NCBI GenBank assembly: GCA_964446835.1
Contig: CAYUQT010000045.1
Coordinates: forward strand, 16,009-80,008
Source: CAYUQT01 sp964446835
Lineage (GTDB): Bacteria > Planctomycetota > Phycisphaerae > UBA1845 > JAFGLZ01
Direction: 5' to 3'
DNA: 64,000 nt
The notes under the pieces: generated by a model
The model's input: the letters and a program-made list of their open reading frames with translations, nothing else
The model's database searches: none
Told to the model about the DNA's origin: nothing
Part shown: one piece after another, positions 17,052 through 25,192 of the stretch
Position numbering within the stretch: the stretch's first letter is position 1
Layout of the letters: each line of letters begins with the position of its first letter
Translations under genes and position numbers: made by a program

Positions 17052-18758
17052 TCATTTCTTCGCTGAGTAGAGCTGGAACTCCCAGATCGTCGGTCCTTCG
17101 GTCGCCTCCAGAATGTTCAATCTCACGACACGGACGCGGACAGGATCGAATGTGAACTGTCCCTTCTCGCCAACCGTGGTTCCCTTGTAGAAGGTCTTCC
17201 AACTGTCGCCGTCTCGGGACAGCAGCTCAAACTTCCGGATCCGTTCGCCACACGCCTCGCTGATCGTGGCCCGGTTGATGGTTGTCTCTCGGCCGAGGTC
17301 CACCTCAATCCAGGCCGAGTGAGTGCCTCCGTCGGTGGCCCATCGGGTGCCCGGGTCATCATCGAAGGCCTTGTCGGCCGAGTACTCGGATTGTTTCTGG
17401 TGAACGTTTGAGGCCTTGGCGGGCTTGTCGAGGGAGACCGCGTCGGATTGTGACGGAACTCGGATCGGCGCGAGGTCTTCCGCCGGACCATCGAGCTTGA
17501 GCGCCACCAGGGTATCGATGTCCCGGACATGTGCCGCAGGGACACTGATCTCGATGCCCGTATCGGATTGTCGGACCTCGCAGCTTCCTCCTGTGAGCAC
17601 CTCGTGCCCGACGATCTTCCTGGGGATCGGCGGCAGCTTGAAGTCCTGGTCCCTGTTGTCGCGGGGGTAGAAGTGGACATAGAGTGTGTTGCCCGATCGT
17701 GTGCAGGCGCCCCATGGGCCGGGCTTGAAGGGGCCGCCTCGCGTGCCGTAGATGGTCTGCCCGTACTTGCCGAGCCACGCTCCCATCTCCTTGAGTCTCT
17801 CGACTTGTCGGGGCTCGATCTCGCCCGTGGGCATCGGTCCGACATTGAACAGGAGGTTGCCGTCACCGCCTGCGCAATTGATCAGGGTTCGGAGGCATTC
17901 CTTCAGTGACTTCATGTGGTCGTTGGGTTTCCAGGCCCACTGCCGGCAGATGGTGATGCAGCTTTCCCATGGGCGTTGGATGTTGAAACCGCCGACGGTT
18001 TGTTCGGGCGTATCGTGATCGGCCGGCAGTCCCGCCCGATTGTTGATGATCACACCGGGCTGCAGCTTTCGGATCATGCGGAGAAGGGTTGGCGCGTCCC
18101 AGTCTTTGGCCGTACCGCCGAGGCCGTCGAACCAGATAATGTTGATCTTGCCGTAGTTGGTGCAGAGTTCGCGAAGCTGCCCGTGCAGGTACTCGATGTA
18201 CTTGGCGTGACGATCCGTGCGGTAATCGGGGTGGTGCCAGTCCGGCGGCGAGTAGTACCAGCCCACAGGCAATTCCGCCTTATGGCAGGCGTCGGCGAGT
18301 TCCTTGACGATGTCTCGTTTGAAGGGGGAATTCGTGACCTTGTAGTCGGTGAGCTTGCTGTCAAATTCGCAGAAGCCATCGTGGTGCTTGGACGTGAAGA
18401 CGAGGTACTTCATTCCAGCCGCCTTGGCGATGGCGACCCACTCGTCGGCGTTGAACTTGACGGGGTTGAACTCCTTGTACAGGTTGTCGTAGACCTCCAG
18501 TGGGATTTCGCCCTTGCCGCCGGTGCCGCGGCGTTCTCCGCCGCGCGACCAGCCAATCTCTGTTCCCTTCAGACTCACGGGTCCCCAGTGAATGAATAGG
18601 CCGAATCGTGCTTCCCGCCACCATTGCAGGTCCTGGGGCTTGGCCGTTAGAGACTCGCTGGCGGGTCCGGCGCATCCCTCTTCTGCAGGAACTGACGAAA
18701 CGACCAGGGAACACGTCAGACAGCTTGCCAGCAGGGTTGCTTGCCATGTCTTGATCAT
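17052..18758 (-). CDS. Secreted alpha-L-fucosidase GH29 with C-terminal F5/8-type C domain
   Basis: Retaining exo-fucosidase of 568 residues. A signal peptide (about 1-26) precedes the GH29 TIM barrel with its hallmark runs WWREARFGLFIHWGP, YLVFTSKHHDGFCEFDS and YYSPPDWHHPDY. The nucleophile is probably the Asp of INIIWFDGLGG (about residue 210). A beta-sandwich follows and the last 130 residues form a discoidin-type sugar-binding domain (KAFDDDPGTRWATDGG, WIEVDLGRETTI). AGGAG lies upstream of the start at 18758. The gene is divergent from the M28 peptidase, with a TGTCGC-N8-GCGACA inverted repeat between them, and convergent with the receiver-XRE gene. Confidence 0.94.
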   Translation of the reverse strand: MIKTWQATLLASCLTCSLVVSSVPAEEGCAGPASESLTAKPQDLQWWREARFGLFIHWGPVSLKGTEIGWSRGGERRGTGGKGEIPLEVYDNLYKEFNPVKFNADEWVAIAKAAGMKYLVFTSKHHDGFCEFDSKLTDYKVTNSPFKRDIVKELADACHKAELPVGWYYSPPDWHHPDYRTDRHAKYIEYLHGQLRELCTNYGKINIIWFDGLGGTAKDWDAPTLLRMIRKLQPGVIINNRAGLPADHDTPEQTVGGFNIQRPWESCITICRQWAWKPNDHMKSLKECLRTLINCAGGDGNLLFNVGPMPTGEIEPRQVERLKEMGAWLGKYGQTIYGTRGGPFKPGPWGACTRSGNTLYVHFYPRDNRDQDFKLPPIPRKIVGHEVLTGGSCEVRQSDTGIEISVPAAHVRDIDTLVALKLDGPAEDLAPIRVPSQSDAVSLDKPAKASNVHQKQSEYSADKAFDDDPGTRWATDGGTHSAWIEVDLGRETTINRATISEACGERIRKFELLSRDGDSWKTFYKGTTVGEKGQFTFDPVRVRVVRLNILEATEGPTIWEFQLYSAKK

Positions 18759-18790
18759 GTGACGCTCCTATTCTCCAGAATCTGTCTCGC

Positions 18791-18810
18791 TGTCGCTTGA
18801 AAACGCGACA
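18791..18810. promoter_or_regulatory. TGTCGC-N8-GCGACA inverted repeat between divergent genes
   Basis: Perfect 6-bp half-sites lie in the 101-base divergent space between the fucosidase and the PEP-CTERM peptidase. TTGAAA (18797-18802) within the repeat could serve as a -35 for the + strand, with TATCTA 18 bases on, but that -10 is poor. It is a candidate operator or activator site affecting one or both genes. Confidence 0.4.
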
Positions 18811-18859
18811 TGTTAGTGCCTATCTATGGTTAGCGGCGTCGCAGTGAGGGGCATCCCAT

Positions 18860-19801
18860 ATGACATTCAGGATCACCGCCTTGTTTCGGGTTGTCGTCGC
18901 AGTCCTTTCGATCGGCGCGACAGGTCTGGGCGGTCCTATCGACGACATCGTGGCCCGCGTGGATCAGGCGACGTATCGGCACTATCTGGACGACCTTCTG
19001 TACACCCACGCGGGCGACAACCGCCAAGCCTCACCTCCGACCGCGGATCACGATGCGGCCCGAGCGAACATTGTGGCGACGTTCAACAGCTTCGGGCTGT
19101 CGGTCACACTCGATCCGTTTGGCTCAACATATCAGAATGTCATAGCGGTGCAACCCGGCCGGGTTCACCCGGATCGGATATTGATCGTGGGCGCTCACTA
19201 CGATTCGGCGGGCACGCCCGGCGCCGACGACAACGCCAGCGGAACGGCCGGGGTTCTAGAGGCAGCCCGCGTGCTGTCTCAGTATGCCTTCGAGAACACC
19301 CTGGTCTACATCGCCTTTGATGCCGAGGAGCGGGGGTTGCAGGGGAGTTGGCACTACGTCTCCGAGCACCTGAACGACAACATCCTCGGGATGATCTCGC
19401 TGGACATGATATCGCTGAACAACCTTGGCGGGTTTCATGCCAATATCTGCGGCGAGGATCACTCGGCCGCCTTGAAGCAGGGGCTGGCCGACGCGATCGC
19501 ACAATACGGGCAGGGGGCATGGGTGCATCAGTGGCCGGGGGCGACGCGGAGCGATCACTATCCCTTTGAGTACAACAAGATCCCGGCCTGTCTCCTGATT
19601 GAAGACAGTTGGGCCAATGAGGTCTATCACACTCAGAACGACTCGGTGGACACACCCAACCTGATCGATTACGACTACGCCACGCGTCTGACGCGGGGGA
19701 CGATCGGCTATCTGGCCACGGCGGCCGTACCGGTTCCCGAGCCGTGTACGGTGCTGCTTGTGGTCGCGCTCAGTGCGGGACTGATGCGCAAGCGTCTGTG
19801 A
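18860..19801 (+). CDS. M28-family metallopeptidase with PEP-CTERM anchor
   Basis: A 313-residue exported peptidase. After an N-terminal signal (MTFRITALFRVVVAVLSI...) come the zinc-peptidase motifs: GAHYDS (His ligand), PGADDNASG (bridging Asp), FDAEERGLQGS (catalytic Glu and ligand Glu), SLDMIS (Asp) and RSDHYPF (final His). These fit an aminopeptidase-type M28 enzyme. The C-terminus VPVPEPCTVLLVVALSAGLMRKRL is a textbook PEP-CTERM tail: a PEP box, a hydrophobic helix and a basic end. Exosortase systems process such tails for surface delivery, but no exosortase gene is in this window. The start codon is the first in frame; no strong Shine-Dalgarno is evident. Confidence 0.9.
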   Translation: MTFRITALFRVVVAVLSIGATGLGGPIDDIVARVDQATYRHYLDDLLYTHAGDNRQASPPTADHDAARANIVATFNSFGLSVTLDPFGSTYQNVIAVQPGRVHPDRILIVGAHYDSAGTPGADDNASGTAGVLEAARVLSQYAFENTLVYIAFDAEERGLQGSWHYVSEHLNDNILGMISLDMISLNNLGGFHANICGEDHSAALKQGLADAIAQYGQGAWVHQWPGATRSDHYPFEYNKIPACLLIEDSWANEVYHTQNDSVDTPNLIDYDYATRLTRGTIGYLATAAVPVPEPCTVLLVVALSAGLMRKRL

Positions 19802-19830
19802 GCACGCCTGAATCTGTCACCCGGTTCGCC

Positions 19831-19847
19831 TGTCGAAGGTCTCGACA
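19831..19847. promoter_or_regulatory. TGTCGA-N5-TCGACA inverted repeat
   Basis: Perfect 6-bp half-sites lie 47 bases upstream of the -35 of the MBOAT promoter. This resembles the repeat at 18791-18810 in sequence but differs in spacer length. Confidence 0.35.
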
Positions 19848-19894
19848 ACTGCACTTTTCGGGATCGGTGTCCGGGGTCTGTCGTCCTTGGACCT

Positions 19895-19923
19895 TTGAAA
19901 ACATGCCGGTCGTTCGCCATAAT
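19895..19923 (+). promoter_or_regulatory. Sigma-70-type promoter of the MBOAT gene
   Basis: TTGAAA (19895-19900) and CATAAT (19918-19923) are each 5/6 to consensus with a 17-base spacer. A small CACCT...AGGTG hairpin follows in a leader of about 97 bases. Confidence 0.65.
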
Positions 19924-20027
19924 CACCTACCGTTAAGGTGGGCTCGCCTGCAGGAGCGTCGTCGTTTCGAGCAGTGAGCGAGTGGTACGAGTCGATTCGG
20001 TCGCGTCGACATCTGCAGGAATACCTC

Positions 20028-21347
20028 ATGTCGAACTTTCTGCTTCAGCCGTACGATCCAGAGAAGGCCATGTTTGCGATGCCGATCGGTGTCCTGGCCT
20101 TTCTGATCTTCATTCCAGTCTTCTGGCTGTTGCCGAAACGCCGGATTCGGGCGGGGATTATCAGCACGAGCATCCTGTTGACCCTCCTCACGTGGCAGCC
20201 GCTGTGGTGTCTGATCATGGCGGGGTTTGTCGTTCTGGCCTATGTCCTGATTCGAGTGTGCCAGAGACTGACGGGTTCCGTGGTGGATGGCGATGTGGGT
20301 GGAGTGGTCGCCGGCTCGGGATCGTCAGCCGAGGGGAGTACAGGTGCGGGACGAAGGACGGCCGTGGTGGTTGCATGGCTCGTTCTGCTGGCCTGGTATT
20401 TCGGGACGATGCTTTGGGTCAAGACCCCGTGGTTTCCCGGTACGAACGAGCTCCGGCCCGATTGGTACGGGTTGGTGAATACCCTGGGGCCGGGGTACAT
20501 GATGATCCGCCTGATTCACCTGTTGCTGGACGTGTGCAACGGGAAGATCTCCAGCGTCCGGTTCATCGATTACCTGACCTACGTCCTGTTTGCGCCGACC
20601 TTCCGAATGGGGCCGGTGATTCGCTATCAGGAGTTCCTGCCGCAACTCGACACCTGGCGGGATCGCATCAGCGTGAAGAACGTGCTGATGGGGCTGGTTC
20701 GGATCGCTACCGGGCTGCTTCGCCTGGGGCTGTTGGTAGCGATCTCAAAGGTGTGCATTACGGACGAAGGATGGAAACACCCCGAAACGCTGACGCGAGG
20801 CTGGGTTCTCCTGACCACGATGGCGGTCGCGTTTACCCTGTATCTGTGGACGTCCGGCTACTCCGACGTGGCGATCGGGCTCGGCCGGATGATCGGCTTT
20901 GTGATCCCGGAGAACTTCACCGGCCCGTGGTTGAGCAGCAGCCTTCGGGAGTACTGGAAGCGGTATCACAATACGATGAGTTCGGTGCTGTTTGAGTACA
21001 TCTACATCCCCATGGGGGGCAGTCGAAAGCACGTGCTCCTGAACTACTATGTGACGTTTCTGTTCTGCGGTCTGTGGCATAGTGCGACGTGGAACCAGCC
21101 CCTATGGGCCCTCACTCAGGCGTTGGGGCTCTATGTCAACCGGAGGTGGCATCTCTTCTGGACCGCTCAGGCCGAGGGGAACTCCTCGACGTATCAAACG
21201 CTGCGGCGGTACCATCTGGCGGGGGGGCGTGTGAGCTTCGCTCTGGCCTGGGCCCTGACCACGCTGTATCAGGCCTTCACATTCTCCCTGCTGCTCGAGC
21301 CGAAGTATCCGCTCAAACGATGGGTGGGCTTCCTGCTGTGGTCGTGA
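20028..21347 (+). CDS. MBOAT-family O-acyltransferase (AlgI/DltB-like)
   Basis: A polytopic membrane protein of 439 residues that probably transfers acyl (acetyl) groups to an exported glycan. The start at 20028 has AGGA seven bases upstream and removes an unrelated N-terminal extension. At least eight hydrophobic segments alternate with the MBOAT core signature: FRMGPVIRYQEFLPQL, EYIYIPMGGSRKHVLLNY and GLWHSATWNQ, whose His is the conserved catalytic residue. AlgI-type systems usually need a partner SGNH/AlgJ acyltransferase, and none is adjacent. The stop is five bases from that of the convergent GH67-like gene. The substrate is unknown. Confidence 0.88.
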   Translation: MSNFLLQPYDPEKAMFAMPIGVLAFLIFIPVFWLLPKRRIRAGIISTSILLTLLTWQPLWCLIMAGFVVLAYVLIRVCQRLTGSVVDGDVGGVVAGSGSSAEGSTGAGRRTAVVVAWLVLLAWYFGTMLWVKTPWFPGTNELRPDWYGLVNTLGPGYMMIRLIHLLLDVCNGKISSVRFIDYLTYVLFAPTFRMGPVIRYQEFLPQLDTWRDRISVKNVLMGLVRIATGLLRLGLLVAISKVCITDEGWKHPETLTRGWVLLTTMAVAFTLYLWTSGYSDVAIGLGRMIGFVIPENFTGPWLSSSLREYWKRYHNTMSSVLFEYIYIPMGGSRKHVLLNYYVTFLFCGLWHSATWNQPLWALTQALGLYVNRRWHLFWTAQAEGNSSTYQTLRRYHLAGGRVSFALAWALTTLYQAFTFSLLLEPKYPLKRWVGFLLWS

Positions 21348-21352
21348 TCGAT

Positions 21353-24300
21353 TCAGTGCCCTGCGATTTCGGGCCCTGATATCCTCACATTTCGGATCCG
21401 ACCGACGAACTGAAAGTCAGGTCCGACCTGCTGGTACTGTCCGATTCGAAGGACGCATTGTGTCGGCGCGGGAGGAATCGGTTGCAGCGGCTGCGCCTCC
21501 TGACCGTTCACCCGGAGTCGATGCCGATCTCCGTCATAGTCCCATTGCACCGCATACCAGGTTCCCTTGTTGATCGCAGGGCCGGAGGCGTCACCTTGGG
21601 GAGTGCGGATGATCAGTCGTCCACCCAGGATCTGGACGAACCAACCTGCCGCCTGCCACTGCCCATGCGACAGAATGACCGGCATCCGTCCGACGTCGTC
21701 GGCCTGGAACTCGAATTCCAGGGTCATGCCGTGCTGCATCTCCATCAGTGGATCATGTGGGACTTCGATCCATCCGTCGGTGAATCGGGCACCGTTGGGT
21801 TCGAAGGCCACCGCACCTTCACGTCGTCCCTTGGCCGGAAGGGTGGTCAAGGGCAGGTGGAGTGTGCGGGTCTTGAGCGTAATCGGCCAGTCGACGGCGA
21901 CCATCACGGGTGAACCCTCGCGCCCCGCCTGATTGACAGAAATGATGCGACAGGCCCACCGGCCCGGAGTCAGCGGAATGCTGCAACGATGATCACCGGA
22001 GCGACGAGCGGGTGTTTCGCTGACCACGTTGCCCGGTGCGTCGCCGGATTCTCGCGAGGCGACTCGGATCCGCCACATCGCCACGTGCTGTGACACCAGC
22101 GGCGGCCAGGTCAGGAGCACGCCGTTACGGGTCGGCATCCACCGAACGGTGAATGTTTCACTGACAGGTTGATCGGGAGAGGGGCACGGGACGGTCGCTT
22201 GGGCGAGGACCTTGTTGTCCTGGTGCGCCTCTACCGTGTATACGTGCTGCGCGGCAGGTGAGGTGGGGGCGTCCGGGAAGAACTCGATGGCGGTGTCCGT
22301 CACGGCAGAGCCGTCGCGAAAGACACGATACCAATCGGCACGCGGAAGGTCGTTCCAACGGACTTCGAAGGGGATAGTCGCCTGGTGGCTCACGGTGGCA
22401 CGGAGTTCAGTCCTTTCGTCTCCGGCAATCCTTTTTCGTGGGGTCGTATTTACCGCGATGGGGGGCATGACGGTGATGTCGAAGGGGCCCTGGGCCATGG
22501 GTTCGAGCGGTGACTCGTGCCAGGAGAATGCCACCTCCAGCCCGGGTGGACGGACCTCGACGGCGGCGATTGTTGCCTGGAAGACCCATCCGCGTACCGG
22601 CACGAGGGCACGCGTGTTCCACGCCGGTTGTCCCAGGGTTCGGTAGTGCATCCATGCCTTTCGACCGTTGAGGCAGATTGGCATAAACACGACGTCCTGT
22701 CCCGCGGGGACGGAGCCGTGGAACCTGGGCAGGACGATATGCGACGATTCCGACTCCGTGGGCGTCGCCTGGGGCCTCGTGGGGGCATGTTGCTTGAGGC
22801 ACTGTTCGCGCAGGGATCGCCATGCGACGACGGCCTTGGTGTTGAGAGTGGCGAGCACGCCGTATTCGCCGCGTGTGGATATGCCGCGTGCATAGATGCG
22901 AATTGCCCGGGCGAGGTCGCCGCGGTCGAGCAGTTCGAGGGCCTCTGCGGGCTTCTGGGCCCGGAGCAGTTCCCGGGCGCGGACCGCGGCTGTCTCGGCT
23001 TCACGAAAGCGAAGGACCCAGTCGATGCGGTTTCGGAGGCTATCGAGTCGCGGGGAGTCCGTACCGGCCTTCTGCCTGATGCGATCGAGCCAGTGGCCCA
23101 GTCGTTCGAGGGCATCGGCCTTCTCTTTTGTGCCGGGCCCCCAATCGAAGGTCCCACACTCGGCCTGACCGGCCCCTCCCACCCATCGATAGCCGAGCCG
23201 ATCCAGTTCCGAGTGGATGATCGCCATGTCCGGGGCGATCCGGGGTGGATAACATCGCTGTGCCAGTCGGGCAAAGAACTCCCCAGAGGTCAGACCAGGC
23301 TGCCAGGCGCTGTCCACGAGAAATGCGAAGTTTTCTTCGATGTCACGCGTTCGCCAGTGAATGCCCAGGATGCCTTGGCTGCCGCCCCGGTGCACATCGT
23401 GCATCATCTGTTCATAGGGGTGAACCCACGGCTGGGGGTGCCACTGATCGCCGTCGAGTTCGAGCCACGGGATCGGCCATCTCTGGCGGGCCGGCGGCAA
23501 ATCGTGATACACCGTGTCGACCCGTGTTCGTGGCCAGATGTGGTCGAGCGATGAGAACACAACGTCGGAGGGCAGCAGCTTGTCGAGACCTTCGTAGTAT
23601 TCGGCCGAGAGGAGTCGCTCGTCACCGCCCCAGCCGGAGATCACAAGCCTGGGCGGATTGAGGCGACGGTTGATCGCCCGCAGCGCGAGTCGGGCGAACT
23701 GTTCGAGGCGTGCGCCCTCGAGGGCTCGGGCGGTTCTGCCGGTCTCGTTGTTCTGGAAGAAGGGGCGCTCGCCCGTGGTGCGTTCGACGATTCGTTTGAA
23801 CACGGGTCGGCGGGCGATGCCGTAGGCCTCGAGCGAGCTGCCGGGAGTCAACGTGTCTCTGAGGATGTGTTGGTTATAGCTCGCTGCGTAGCCCTGGGCG
23901 CCCTGCGTTTCGGGCTGCCATATCCAGAGGTAGTCGAGCGACGGGTACTGATCGAGAATACGGTTGATGCGTTTGAGGAAGACCTCTCGATCGGACGGCT
24001 GGGTGGGGTCGCCGTTCATTTCGAAGCCGAGACAGGTCTTGAGGCCGCGTTTGGCGGCGTAGTCGAGGGCATCTCGAAGGATGTTCTGTTCAAGGCGGAT
24101 GGCGGTGTCCGCGTCTGATGCGGTGTGCGTGGAGGCAGCCCCGAAGTAGTCATCGGCAAACATCTTGTCGGTGTCGAAGGCGAAGTCTTTCGCGGGCATC
24201 GGATGTGTGCCCCAGGTGGGCTGGCGAGTATTGAGCAGCCGGCCGCCCCATTTCATCCTGCCGCCTTCCTCGTAGGCGGCGAAAGGTTCTTGATCGTAGG

Positions 24301-24940
24301 TGTGGAAACCCACGAAGTTCGCCCCGGAGCGGATAAGCTGGTCGGCAAACGCACGGTGGTCGATCGGATCCCACGTTGTGGGACTGTTGAAGAAATTGTA
24401 CCAGGGCAAGACGCCTCGCACGGCCAGAGCCGGGTTGCGGATTACGGGCGACAGGGGCAATCGGTTCGGTAGTGACGTAGGGAGGGCTTCGCTGCCGAGG
24501 AAGAAGGCGTATCCCAACTCCCGGAGAAGGCCGTAGATCGCGTTGACCGTGCCGATCGGGGTTCGGCCCATCACGCACACCACGTCTGTGTGCTCCAACC
24601 GTGCATGGGCCAGCAGGTAGCCCTGATCAGACAGCGTGGTGTCCTTGAGGGGTGTAGCGGCCAGAAGGTCGTTGGTGCTGGGGTTGCCGGCAATGATGGC
24701 AGGGCGGGGTTGCTTCTTCCATTCGGAGGGAGCCAGGATGCCGGGCACCTCGCCTGTGACCTGAGCGAGGTATCGCTGGAGATCAACGATCGCGAGCTGT
24801 TCGCTGATCGCAGGGTGTCCGACAACGATCGCCTGCCAAGGTGGCGTATTGGGTGATGTGGGTAACTCGGCGGTGAGGGCTGGCCAGGACGATGAGGAGG
24901 ACACCAGTGATATCGCAATTATAAGAACACGGTGACGCAT
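21353..24940 (-). CDS. Large secreted GH67-like glycosidase with C-terminal LamG domain
   Basis: 1195 residues; the start at 24940 (MRHRVLIIAISLV) has GGAGG nine bases upstream, and a longer frame to 25027 is unlikely to be translated. A signal peptide is followed by an alpha-glucuronidase/hexosaminidase-type N-terminal domain (about 25-165: IVDLQRYLAQVTGEVP, NAIYGLLRELGYAFFLG). A long barrel-like region follows (about 175-640: NFVGFHTYDQEPF, YLWIWQPETQG, QGILGIHWRTRD), then a helical region, beta-sandwich domains (about 800-1020), and a terminal concanavalin/LamG fold (about 1045-1190: GMTLEFEFQADDVGR, GTWYAVQWDYDGDRHRLRVN). The order recalls GH67/GH115 enzymes that act on glucuronosyl side chains, but I could not assign catalytic residues. 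Family membership is tentative. Confidence 0.72.
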   Translation of the reverse strand: MRHRVLIIAISLVSSSSSWPALTAELPTSPNTPPWQAIVVGHPAISEQLAIVDLQRYLAQVTGEVPGILAPSEWKKQPRPAIIAGNPSTNDLLAATPLKDTTLSDQGYLLAHARLEHTDVVCVMGRTPIGTVNAIYGLLRELGYAFFLGSEALPTSLPNRLPLSPVIRNPALAVRGVLPWYNFFNSPTTWDPIDHRAFADQLIRSGANFVGFHTYDQEPFAAYEEGGRMKWGGRLLNTRQPTWGTHPMPAKDFAFDTDKMFADDYFGAASTHTASDADTAIRLEQNILRDALDYAAKRGLKTCLGFEMNGDPTQPSDREVFLKRINRILDQYPSLDYLWIWQPETQGAQGYAASYNQHILRDTLTPGSSLEAYGIARRPVFKRIVERTTGERPFFQNNETGRTARALEGARLEQFARLALRAINRRLNPPRLVISGWGGDERLLSAEYYEGLDKLLPSDVVFSSLDHIWPRTRVDTVYHDLPPARQRWPIPWLELDGDQWHPQPWVHPYEQMMHDVHRGGSQGILGIHWRTRDIEENFAFLVDSAWQPGLTSGEFFARLAQRCYPPRIAPDMAIIHSELDRLGYRWVGGAGQAECGTFDWGPGTKEKADALERLGHWLDRIRQKAGTDSPRLDSLRNRIDWVLRFREAETAAVRARELLRAQKPAEALELLDRGDLARAIRIYARGISTRGEYGVLATLNTKAVVAWRSLREQCLKQHAPTRPQATPTESESSHIVLPRFHGSVPAGQDVVFMPICLNGRKAWMHYRTLGQPAWNTRALVPVRGWVFQATIAAVEVRPPGLEVAFSWHESPLEPMAQGPFDITVMPPIAVNTTPRKRIAGDERTELRATVSHQATIPFEVRWNDLPRADWYRVFRDGSAVTDTAIEFFPDAPTSPAAQHVYTVEAHQDNKVLAQATVPCPSPDQPVSETFTVRWMPTRNGVLLTWPPLVSQHVAMWRIRVASRESGDAPGNVVSETPARRSGDHRCSIPLTPGRWACRIISVNQAGREGSPVMVAVDWPITLKTRTLHLPLTTLPAKGRREGAVAFEPNGARFTDGWIEVPHDPLMEMQHGMTLEFEFQADDVGRMPVILSHGQWQAAGWFVQILGGRLIIRTPQGDASGPAINKGTWYAVQWDYDGDRHRLRVNGQEAQPLQPIPPAPTQCVLRIGQYQQVGPDFQFVGRIRNVRISGPEIAGH

Positions 24941-25192
24941 CGTTGTGGCCTCCAGGCAGAGCCGTACCGGATTATAGAATAGGGCGCCTCCTCCATCGAG
25001 CGGCTGCTTCCCAAGGGGCATGGACAAGGGGCAGTACGATCGGGGATCGTTTCGTCAGGACCGTTGCGAATTCCAATGGGTCATTGGAGCCATTCCCTCG
25101 CGCCTCGATCAGGGAGTGTGGTCTGACTGGCAAGCACTCCTTCGGCAGCCCGCGTGACAGGGCAGGTCGCTGAGCGGCTGCCGGGCTTCAGA

